Shown: piece by piece, positions 1 through 5,311 of the stretch
Layout: each line of letters opens with the position of its first letter
Position numbering within the stretch: the first letter of the stretch is position 1
Assembly: GCA_003525525.1 (NCBI GenBank)
Contig: DQED01000016.1
Coordinates: forward strand, 1-6,684
DNA length: 6,684 nt
Source: Desulfovibrio sp.
GTDB taxonomy: Bacteria > Desulfobacterota > Desulfovibrionia > Desulfovibrionales > Desulfovibrionaceae
Reading direction: 5' to 3'
The notes under the pieces: generated by a model
The model's input: the letters and a program-made list of their open reading frames with translations, nothing else
What the model was told of the DNA's origin: nothing
Databases searched by the model: none
Program-made: the position numbers and the translations under genes

Positions 1-140
1 CAGTTGCGGCCCGGCGAGCCCGAGCCGAGAGGCCCCGTCCCGCCTGTGTTTCCGGGGCATGGCCCCCCGGGGCCGCCGGCCGCCTTCCTTGAAATGCGGG
101 GCGGCGTGTTTTACACGGTAACGCGGTTGTCGCCATTGCG
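1..140. other. GC-rich intergenic leader, no gene recognised
   Basis: I see no convincing gene here. One plus-strand frame stays open from position 4 to 336, but its product is a Pro/Arg/Gly-rich string with no family resemblance and no ribosome binding site. The other two plus frames stop near 90 and 120. The segment is rich in self-complementary G/C runs: CCGGGG at 52-57 can pair with CCCCGG at 65-70. A small perfect inverted repeat, TTAC-ACG-GTAA, lies at 111-121 and could be a minor operator, but nothing else supports that. The end of an upstream gene may lie just left of the window; I cannot tell its strand. Confidence 0.5.
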
Positions 141-174
141 CCGCATTCCCCGCCCCCGCGGCGCGGGAATGCGG
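141..174. promoter_or_regulatory. Leader hairpin 1 upstream of the liv operon
   Basis: CCGCATTCCC at 141-150 pairs perfectly with GGGAATGCGG at 165-174 (10 bp). Two more G-C pairs are possible inside (152-153 with 163-164) after a bulged C at 151. No T-tract follows, so it is not a textbook intrinsic terminator. It is immediately followed by a second hairpin. It may be a processing or termination structure of an upstream transcript, or a dyad operator for the liv promoter; the sequence does not decide. Confidence 0.5.
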
Positions 175-176
175 AC

Positions 177-210
177 ATTCCGGAGAAAAGGAGCGTCTTT
201 TTCCCGGAAT
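177..210. promoter_or_regulatory. Leader hairpin 2, A/T-containing stem, possible weak terminator
   Basis: ATTCCGG (177-183) pairs with CCGGAAT (204-210). After a bulged A at 184 the stem continues with 185-191 against 197-203, with one G-T wobble and a 5-nt loop AGCGT. That gives 14 pairs. The five-T run (198-202) lies inside the stem and the bases after it are TTCACAAAT, so the terminator tail is poor. It might end transcription from a gene left of the window, or act as a dyad DNA site. It starts three bases after hairpin 1 and shares its ATTCC/GGAAT core. Confidence 0.5.
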
Positions 211-270
211 TTCACAAATATGTGTCATCGAGGGGGAGAGGGGGATTCCAATCGAAGCCGGGTTCATGTA

Positions 271-300
271 TTGGCACAGGAACTCGCCTTGGGTTGTAAG
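271..300 (+). promoter_or_regulatory. Candidate promoter of the liv operon (sigma-70 type, with an off-spaced sigma-54-like element)
   Basis: TTGGCA at 271-276 matches five of six bases of a sigma-70 -35 box. TGTAAG at 295-300, 18 nt further on, matches four of six of a -10 box. This would start the mRNA near 306-308, about 26 nt before the first start codon. The same bases include TGGCAC (272-277), the core of a sigma-54 -24 element. The following GC at 286-287 is one base too far for the usual ten-base gap, which argues against sigma-54. Position just ahead of a good ribosome binding site is the main support. Confidence 0.4.
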
Positions 301-332
301 TGCTTGAAATCGACAGTAAACAGGAGGCGTCC

Positions 333-1499
333 ATGAAAAGGTCCTGGCTCATTGCCTTGTTGCTCGTCCTCGGGATGGCCGCGCCGGCCCGCGCCGCGGA
401 CACCATCAAACTGGGATTCAACATCCCCATGACCGGCGACATCCCGGACGTCGGCGAATCTTCGAAAAACGCCGCCGAGATGCTCAAGAAGAAGATCAAC
501 GACGCCGGCGGGATCGAAGTCGGCGGCAAAAAGTACCAGGTGGAATTCATCTACGAGGACAACGAGTCCAAGGCCGAATCCGCCCTGTCCACCGCGCGCA
601 AGCTCATCACCCAGGACAACGTCCTCGGCATCGTCGGCCCGCAGTCCAGCAAGCAGGCCGTGCCCGCCGCCGAGGCCAGCAATGACCTCAAGACCCCGAT
701 GATGGCCCCCTGGTCCACCAACCCCAACACCACCAAGGGCCGCCCCTTCGTCTTCCGCGGCTGCTTCCTCGACACCTTCCAGGGCCCCACGGCCGCCAAG
801 TTCGCCACCGAGGAATTCAAGGCCAAAAAGGCCGCGGTGCTCTACGACATCGCCTCCGACTATCCCAAGGGCCTGGCCGAGGACTTCAAGGCCGCCTTCG
901 AAAAGATCAACGGCCCCGGTTCCGTGGTCGCCTTCGAGACCTTCACCACCAAGGACGTGGACTTCTCCGCCCAGCTGACCAACATCGCCAAGTCCGGCGC
1001 GGACGTCCTGTTCGTGCCCCAGTACTACAATGAAGTGCCGCTGATCGTGAAGCAGGCCAAGTCGCTTGGCTTCAACAAGCCCGTGCTCGGCAGCGATTCC
1101 TGGGGTTCCGGCGACCTGATGGGCCTGTGCGGCGACGACTGCAAGGGCTACTTCTTCGTCACCCACTACGCCGCCGCCGGCGCCAAGGGCAAGACCAAGG
1201 AATTCATCGACGAGTACACCAAGCTCTACAACAAGACCCCCGACGACGTCGCCGCCCTGACCTGGGACGGCGCCAACCTGATGCTCGACGCCATCCAGAC
1301 CATGCCCGCCATCACCGGCGACATGGCCAAGGACCGCGAGGCCCTCATGAAGGCCATGGCCGGCATCAAGAAGTTCGAGGGCATCACCGGCAACATGTCC
1401 TACCCGGCCACGGGCGACCATGACCCGATCAAGTGCGCCGTGGTGGTGAAAATCGACGACGCCGGCAAGTTCGCCTTCTACAAGTCCGTCTGCCCGTAG
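333..1499 (+). CDS. livK: Branched-chain amino acid ABC transporter, periplasmic substrate-binding protein
   Basis: This 388-residue protein is the soluble receptor of a LIV-type importer: it binds leucine, isoleucine, valine or a related amino acid in the periplasm and hands it to the LivH-LivM channel. A Sec signal peptide is clear: Lys-Arg at 2-3, a hydrophobic core to about 17, and a cleavage site after ARA at 19-21. The mature protein begins with the family's typical beta-strand, IKLGFNIPMTGD (25-36). The loop GPQSSKQAVPAA (102-113) is the usual ligand-contact region of Peripla_BP_6 proteins. Length fits the family. I chose the ATG at 333 because AGGAGG at 322-327 lies 5 nt upstream and the signal peptide starts here; the in-frame GTG at 300 would add eleven residues with no such site. 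Five cysteines (144, 266, 270, 368, 387) leave room for disulfides. Exact substrate is uncertain, as the family also takes amides, urea and aromatic acids. Confidence 0.93.
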   Translation: MKRSWLIALLLVLGMAAPARAADTIKLGFNIPMTGDIPDVGESSKNAAEMLKKKINDAGGIEVGGKKYQVEFIYEDNESKAESALSTARKLITQDNVLGIVGPQSSKQAVPAAEASNDLKTPMMAPWSTNPNTTKGRPFVFRGCFLDTFQGPTAAKFATEEFKAKKAAVLYDIASDYPKGLAEDFKAAFEKINGPGSVVAFETFTTKDVDFSAQLTNIAKSGADVLFVPQYYNEVPLIVKQAKSLGFNKPVLGSDSWGSGDLMGLCGDDCKGYFFVTHYAAAGAKGKTKEFIDEYTKLYNKTPDDVAALTWDGANLMLDAIQTMPAITGDMAKDREALMKAMAGIKKFEGITGNMSYPATGDHDPIKCAVVVKIDDAGKFAFYKSVCP

Positions 1500-1532
1500 C
1501 CCCGGACCGGCCTTGCGCCGGCCGGCCGCGCC

Positions 1533-1564
1533 CCCCGGACGCCGCATCCTTGCGGCGTCCGGGG
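1533..1564 (+). promoter_or_regulatory. Intercistronic hairpin between binding protein and permease genes
   Basis: CCCCGGACGCCGCA (1533-1546) pairs without mismatch with TGCGGCGTCCGGGG (1551-1564), leaving a 4-nt loop TCCT. The stem is 14 bp and almost all G-C. The bases after it (CGGCAGCGCC) contain no T-tract, so it is probably not an efficient intrinsic terminator. Such stems at the 3' end of a binding-protein cistron are known in other ABC import operons to block 3'-to-5' exonucleases and leave more mRNA for the binding protein than for the membrane parts. That role is inferred here. A smaller CCGGC/GCCGG stem precedes it at 1507-1521. Confidence 0.7.
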
Positions 1565-1649
1565 CGGCAGCGCCTCGAAACGATCGTCCGCAGGGCCCGC
1601 GCGGCGGGGCTGCGAACGCCAAACACAGATCGCGCCAAGGGGGTCTCCG

Positions 1650-2573
1650 TTGCTGCAAAGCCTTCTGCAAAATCTCCTCAACGCCTTGCAGTGGGGGAGT
1701 TTTTACTCGTTGATCGCCCTTGGCTACTGTTTGGTCTACGGCGTGCTGCTGCTGATCAACTTCGCCCACGGCGACATCTTCATGGTCGGGGCCTATATCG
1801 CCTTTTTCGTGTGCACGTTCCTGCTCGGCAAATACGGGGCCATCCCCGGCATGCCCGGCTGGCTGGTGCTCACGCTCGCCGTGCCGCTGACCATGATCCT
1901 CACCGCCGTGGTCGGCGTGACGCTCGAGCGCGTGGCCTACAGGCCGCTGCGGCGCAAGGGCGTCAACCGCCTCTACGTCGTCATCACGGCGCTGATGTGC
2001 GGGCTGATCCTCGAAAACGGCAACCTCGCCCTGCTCGGGGCCAGCCGCAAAAGCTTCCCCACACTCGTGCCCACCAAGGTGTTCGAAGTCTTCGGCGTCA
2101 CCGTGACCAACATCAAGATGATGGTCATCGGCGTGGCCATCCTTTCCTTTCTGCTGCTGCATTTCATCGTCACGCGCACGAAGATCGGCATGGCCATGCG
2201 GGCCATCTCCTATGACCGCTTCGCCGTGCCGCTCATGGGCATTCCGGCGGACACGGTCATCGTCTTCACCTTCGTGCTCGGTTCGGGCTTCGCGGGCCTG
2301 GCCGGCCTCTTTTTCGCCATGACCTACCCGGTGCTCGACCCCTACATGGGGGCGCTGATCGGCTGGAAGGCCTTCATCGCGGCCGTGGTCGGCGGCATCG
2401 GCTCCATTGCCGGGGCCTTTGCCGGGGGATTTCTGCTCGGGTTCGTGGAGATCATGGTGGTGGCCTTTTTCCCTTCCACCTTCCGCGACCTGATCGCCTT
2501 TTCCATTCTGCTGCTCATCCTGTCCATCCGGCCGACCGGGCTTTTCGGCGTGGCCAGGCGGACCAAAATATAG
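1650..2573 (+). CDS. livH: Branched-chain amino acid ABC transporter permease LivH
   Basis: This 307-residue inner-membrane protein is one of two permease subunits forming the translocation path. It matches LivH in length and in its landmarks: the N-terminal segment WGSFYSLIALGYCLVYG (15-31), INFAHGD (36-42), ERVAYRPLRR (93-102), the cytoplasmic stretch KIGMAMRAISYD (178-189), the glycine-rich GGIGSIAGAFAGG loop (248-260) and RPTGLFG near the C-terminus (294-300). Several hydrophobic membrane segments are evident. The start is TTG at 1650: AAGGGGG at 1637-1643 lies 6 nt upstream, and the first in-frame ATG falls inside the conserved INFAHGDIFM region, too late. The gene lies 150 nt after the binding protein, past a strong hairpin, so it may be expressed at a lower level. 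LivM follows after 21 nt. Confidence 0.93.
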   Translation: MLQSLLQNLLNALQWGSFYSLIALGYCLVYGVLLLINFAHGDIFMVGAYIAFFVCTFLLGKYGAIPGMPGWLVLTLAVPLTMILTAVVGVTLERVAYRPLRRKGVNRLYVVITALMCGLILENGNLALLGASRKSFPTLVPTKVFEVFGVTVTNIKMMVIGVAILSFLLLHFIVTRTKIGMAMRAISYDRFAVPLMGIPADTVIVFTFVLGSGFAGLAGLFFAMTYPVLDPYMGALIGWKAFIAAVVGGIGSIAGAFAGGFLLGFVEIMVVAFFPSTFRDLIAFSILLLILSIRPTGLFGVARRTKI

Positions 2574-2594
2574 GACCAGCAAGGGAGCCGCATC

Positions 2595-3611
2595 ATGAAG
2601 CGCCTGTCCGTTCCCGCCCTGCTGGCCGCCGTCTTCGCCGTGCTGGTCTGGGCCTCGCAAACCGGAGCCATGAACATCTACTGGCAGTCGGTGGTCATGT
2701 TCATGGGCGTCAACATCATCCTTTCCTCGAGCCTCAACATCATCAACGGCAACATGGGCGAGTTCTCCTGCGGCCATGCCGGATTCATGGCCGTGGGCGC
2801 CTACGTGTCCTCGGTGCTGTCCGTGGCGCTCTTCGCCAAGTCCGCCGCCTTCGGCGACCCGCTGCTCTCGCCGCACCTGGCCGTGTGGATCTTTCCGCTC
2901 GTGCTTCTGGCCGGGGCCCTGGCCGCCTCGCTCGTGGGCCTGCTCGTCGCCATCCCGTCGTTCAAGACCCGCGGCGACTACCTGGCCATCATCACCATCG
3001 CCGCCGCCTACATCGTCAAGTCCACCATCGAGAACATCGGCATCATCGGCGGGGCGAGGGGGTTCATGGGCATGTCCTCGGTCATGCGCGCCATGAACGA
3101 TACGGCCAACCTGCCCTGGATCATGATCTGGGTCGTGCTCGGCACGATCTTTTCCGTCTGGCTCATCCGCCGCTTCATCTATTCGACCTTCGGCAAGGGC
3201 GTGGACGCCATCAGCCAGGACGAGATCGCGGCCGAGATCATGAGCGTCGACACGGACCGGGTCAAACTCGTGGCCTTCATGGTCTCCTGCGGCCTGGCCG
3301 GGCTTGCCGGCGGGCTTTTCGCCCACATCCTCGGCTACGTGAACCCGGGTTCGTTCACCATCCTCAAATCGACGGAAGTGATGGTCATGGTCTACCTCGG
3401 CGGCATGGGCTCGCTTTCGGGCTCGGTGCTCTCGGCCATCCTCATCACCCTGCTCATGGAGGCGTTGCGCCCCTTGCAGATCGTCAAATGGGTGGTGATT
3501 CCGCTTTTGCTCGTGCTGCTCATGCAGTTCAGGCCGGAGGGCATCATGGGGCGGCGGGAACTGGCCGACGTGTTCCCGGGGCTGCGCAAATTCTACAAGT
3601 TCAAGGGGTAG
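2595..3611 (+). CDS. livM: Branched-chain amino acid ABC transporter permease LivM
   Basis: The second inner-membrane permease subunit, 338 residues, pairs with LivH. LivM landmarks are present in order: LNIINGNMGEFSCGHAGFMA (47-66), where family members read close to LNLLxGxxGxxSxGHAxF; TRGDYLAIITIA (125-136); GGARGFMG (152-159); the cytoplasmic loop FGKGVDAISQDEIAAEIMSV (199-218), which should contact the ATPases; YLGGMGSLSGSV (267-278); and FRPEGIMG (312-319). The length is typical of LivM proteins without the long N-terminal extension of the E. coli protein. The ATG at 2595 has AAGGGAG at 2581-2587, 7 nt away. The last codons contain the ribosome binding site of the next gene, which begins 3 nt after the stop, so the two are probably translationally coupled. 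Confidence 0.93.
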   Translation: MKRLSVPALLAAVFAVLVWASQTGAMNIYWQSVVMFMGVNIILSSSLNIINGNMGEFSCGHAGFMAVGAYVSSVLSVALFAKSAAFGDPLLSPHLAVWIFPLVLLAGALAASLVGLLVAIPSFKTRGDYLAIITIAAAYIVKSTIENIGIIGGARGFMGMSSVMRAMNDTANLPWIMIWVVLGTIFSVWLIRRFIYSTFGKGVDAISQDEIAAEIMSVDTDRVKLVAFMVSCGLAGLAGGLFAHILGYVNPGSFTILKSTEVMVMVYLGGMGSLSGSVLSAILITLLMEALRPLQIVKWVVIPLLLVLLMQFRPEGIMGRRELADVFPGLRKFYKFKG

Positions 3612-3614
3612 GCC

Positions 3615-4382
3615 GTGGCGCTTTTGGACGTGAAGGACATGACCCAGTACTTCGGCGGACTGTGCGCCGTGTCGGAGTTTTCGGTAGCCTTGGAGGAAGG
3701 GCAGCTCGCGGCCCTGATCGGTCCCAACGGCGCGGGCAAGACCACGGTCTTCAACCTCGTCAGCGGCTTCTACAAGCCCACGCGCGGCGAAATCCTCTTC
3801 AAGGGCCGCTCCATCAAGGGCCTCAAGCCCCATGACGTGACGGCCCGGGGCATCGCGCGCACCTTCCAGAACATCCGGCTGTGGTTCGACATGACGGTGC
3901 TCGACAACATCCGCATCGCCCAGTACCACGCCCTGGGCTACGGCCTGCTCGACTGTTTCCTGCGCACGCCGCGCTACATGAAGCGCGAGCGCGAGATCGA
4001 GGAGCACGCCATGAACGTGCTCGAGCGCCTGGGCCTGCGGGAAGTCGCCGGCGAATTCCCGAAGAACCTGCCCTACGGCGTGCAGCGCCTGGTGGAAATC
4101 GCCCGGGCGCTGTCCATCAAGCCGGCGCTGCTCATGCTCGACGAGCCCGCCGCGGGCCTCAACTCCTCCGACGTGGAAGGGCTGATCAAGCTGATCGGCG
4201 ACATCCACAAGGATTTCGGCCTGGCCATCTGGATGATCGAGCACCAGATGGACGTGGTCATGAGCCTGTGTTCGTGGATCAAGGTCATCGATTTCGGGGC
4301 CACCATCGCCGAGGGCACGCCCGAGGAAATCCAGAACAACCCCGAAGTCATCAAAGCCTACCTGGGAGACGATACAATCTGA
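3615..4382 (+). CDS. livG: Branched-chain amino acid ABC transporter ATP-binding protein LivG
   Basis: One of two cytoplasmic ATPases driving the importer, 255 residues. All ABC motifs are visible: Walker A GPNGAGKTT (36-44), Q-loop glutamine 85 in ARTFQNIRLW, signature LPYGVQR (152-158), Walker B LLMLDE (172-177) followed by PAAGLN, which is characteristic of LivG, and the H-loop histidine 210 in IEHQMD. The signature departs from LSGGQ in the way usual for LivG (Tyr-Gly core). The segment after the Q-loop (about 100-125) is long, as in other LivG proteins. The start is GTG at 3615; its site AAGGGG (3603-3608) lies within the last codons of livM, 6 nt upstream. The stop codon overlaps the livF start by one base (TGATG). 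A full set of catalytic residues implies an active ATPase. Confidence 0.94.
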   Translation: MALLDVKDMTQYFGGLCAVSEFSVALEEGQLAALIGPNGAGKTTVFNLVSGFYKPTRGEILFKGRSIKGLKPHDVTARGIARTFQNIRLWFDMTVLDNIRIAQYHALGYGLLDCFLRTPRYMKREREIEEHAMNVLERLGLREVAGEFPKNLPYGVQRLVEIARALSIKPALLMLDEPAAGLNSSDVEGLIKLIGDIHKDFGLAIWMIEHQMDVVMSLCSWIKVIDFGATIAEGTPEEIQNNPEVIKAYLGDDTI

Positions 4383-5110
4383 TGCTGCTCTCCGTTGAAA
4401 ACCTCCGGGTCAAGTACGGCAACATCGAGGCCCTGCACGGCATTTCCTTCCACGTGGACCGGGGGGAGATCGTGGCGCTCATTGGCGCCAACGGCGCGGG
4501 CAAGACCACGACGCTGCTCTCCATCATGCGGCTGCCGCCCCCCGAAGCCCCCAAGGTGGTGGAGGGCGACATCAAATACGAAGGCCAATCGATCCTCGGC
4601 ATGGAGCCCCACGACGTGGTGCGAAAGCTCCACATGGACCTCTCGCCCGAGGGCCGGCGCATTTTCGGCAACCTCACGGTCATGGAGAACCTCGTGCTCG
4701 CCACCTACGCCCGCAAGGACGGGGAGGAGGCCGTGGCCCGCGACCTCGACCGGGTCTTGTCGCTTTTTCCGCGCCTGTCCGAGCGGCGCAGGCAGCGCAG
4801 CGAGTCGCTTTCCGGCGGCGAGCAGCAGATGCTGGCCGTGGGCCGGGCGATCATGACCGGCTGCGACTTCATCCTGCTCGACGAACCGAGCATGGGACTT
4901 GCGCCGTTGCTCATGTACGAGATGTTCCGCACGCTCAAAAAGCTCAACGAACAGGGGCTCACCGTCCTGTTGATCGAGCAGAACGCCAAGGTGGCCCTGT
5001 CGTTCGCCCACCGCGGCTATGTCCTCGACACAGGGGAGATCAAGACCTCGGGCACGGCCGAGGAACTGCGTAACGATCCCGAAGTGAAAAAGGCCTACCT
5101 CGGCGGCTGA
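4382..5110 (+). CDS. livF: Branched-chain amino acid ABC transporter ATP-binding protein LivF
   Basis: The second ATPase, 242 residues, expected to dimerise with LivG beneath the LivH-LivM channel. Motifs: Walker A GANGAGKTT (35-43), SPEGRRIF (88-95), which in LivF replaces the usual Q-loop, signature LSGGEQQ (143-149), and Walker B FILLDE (163-168) followed by PSMGLAP, diagnostic of LivF. The H-loop position reads IEQNA (198-202), with glutamine instead of histidine; this is normal for LivF and fits a nucleotide site that differs from that of LivG. A proline-rich stretch, PPPEAPKVVEGD (52-63), makes the loop after Walker A slightly longer than usual. The ATG overlaps the livG stop. The nearest GGGAG (4364-4368) is 13 nt away, so coupling to livG translation is likely. 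The operon terminator follows 22 nt after the stop codon. Confidence 0.94.
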   Translation: MLLSVENLRVKYGNIEALHGISFHVDRGEIVALIGANGAGKTTTLLSIMRLPPPEAPKVVEGDIKYEGQSILGMEPHDVVRKLHMDLSPEGRRIFGNLTVMENLVLATYARKDGEEAVARDLDRVLSLFPRLSERRRQRSESLSGGEQQMLAVGRAIMTGCDFILLDEPSMGLAPLLMYEMFRTLKKLNEQGLTVLLIEQNAKVALSFAHRGYVLDTGEIKTSGTAEELRNDPEVKKAYLGG

Positions 5111-5132
5111 GCGCCGTCGTTTCGCACGCGCA

Positions 5133-5173
5133 AAAAGTCCCGCGCCGGCCGCCGCCGGAGCGGGACTTTTCTT
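5133..5173. terminator. Intrinsic terminator of the liv operon (symmetric, probably works both ways)
   Basis: AAAAGTCCCGC (5133-5143) pairs perfectly with GCGGGACTTTT (5160-5170). Inside, CCGG at 5145-5148 can pair with CCGG at 5155-5158, extending the stem beyond a G-A mismatch. The right arm ends in TTTTCTT. The A-run of the left arm gives an equivalent T-run on the minus strand, so it could also stop antisense transcription. It separates the transporter operon from the downstream sigma-54 unit. Confidence 0.88.
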
Positions 5174-5216
5174 ATGGCCCGCACCTTGCTTGTAACCGCT
5201 TGCCGGCCGTCGCGTC

Positions 5217-5236
5217 GGCAGCGGCTGCCTTTTTCC
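5217..5236 (+). other. Small inverted repeat with T-run just upstream of the sigma-54 promoter candidate
   Basis: GGCAG-CGG-CTGCC (5217-5229) is a perfect 5-bp inverted repeat followed by TTTTT (5230-5234). A looser dyad, TGCCG-N10-CGGCA (5201-5220), overlaps it. The short stem and T-run resemble a weak second terminator that would catch read-through from the liv operon. Equally, the dyads could be a protein binding site. They lie closer to the promoter than enhancer sites of sigma-54 activators usually do. The assignment is open. Confidence 0.3.
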
Positions 5237-5251
5237 GGCACGCCATTTGCC
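5236..5251 (+). promoter_or_regulatory. Sigma-54 (-24/-12) promoter candidate
   Basis: The sequence CGGCACGCCATTTGCC matches the sigma-54 consensus TGGCACG-N4-TTGCW except for C instead of T at the first base and C instead of A/T at the last. The invariant GG (5237-5238) and GC (5249-5250) are separated by exactly ten bases, as required. A T-rich stretch precedes it (5230-5234) and CTTT follows. The predicted start of transcription is near 5262, giving a leader of about 50 nt. Sigma-54 promoters need an enhancer-binding activator, so the downstream gene is probably switched on by a specific signal. This is a read by eye, not scored against a matrix. Confidence 0.65.
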
Positions 5252-5259
5252 TTTCTCCA

Positions 5260-5295
5260 GGCGGGGAATGCCACGCCCGGCAAAAATTTCCCGCC
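5260..5295 (+). promoter_or_regulatory. 5'-leader hairpin directly before the ribosome binding site
   Basis: GGCGGGGAA (5260-5268) pairs with TTTCCCGCC (5287-5295) over nine positions, one of them a G-T wobble. TGCC (5269-5272) continues the stem with GGCA (5279-5282), leaving AAAA (5283-5286) bulged and a 6-nt loop. With a start of transcription near 5262, the stem would lie at or within two bases of the 5' end. It ends two bases before the AAAGGAG site (5297-5303). Terminal hairpins of this kind are known to stabilise mRNAs; that function is inferred. Confidence 0.5.
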
Positions 5296-5311
5296 CAAAG
5301 GAGAGAAGGAC

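Noticed and set aside
152..158. LPYGVQR in LivG (residues 152-158 of that protein) as a damaged ABC signature
   Set aside because: LivG proteins normally carry a Tyr-Gly variant of LSGGQ here, and all other catalytic motifs are intact.
300..332. GTG at 300 as the start of the binding protein
   Set aside because: It would put eleven extra residues before a well-formed signal peptide, and the AGGAGG site is correctly placed only for the ATG at 333.
4..336. A possible 110-residue gene upstream of the binding protein
   Set aside because: It is Pro/Arg-rich, lacks a ribosome binding site, crosses both leader hairpins and overlaps the real start of the next gene.
1533..1564. The intercistronic hairpin as an intrinsic terminator
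   Set aside because: No T-tract follows, and the downstream genes need transcription from the upstream promoter because I see no good promoter in 1565-1649.
264..4244. A 1326-codon open reading frame on the minus strand
   Set aside because: It lies opposite the binding protein, LivH, LivM and LivG genes. Its product is His/Asp/Gly/Glu-rich with no family resemblance and no ribosome binding site. Strong G/C preference at codon third positions removes stops from the opposite strand, which explains it.
5174..5311. An N-terminal extension of the Ser/Thr-rich protein in the same frame
   Set aside because: These 46 codons overlap the sigma-54 element and the leader hairpin and lack a ribosome site, whereas ATG 5312 has AAAGGAG at good spacing.
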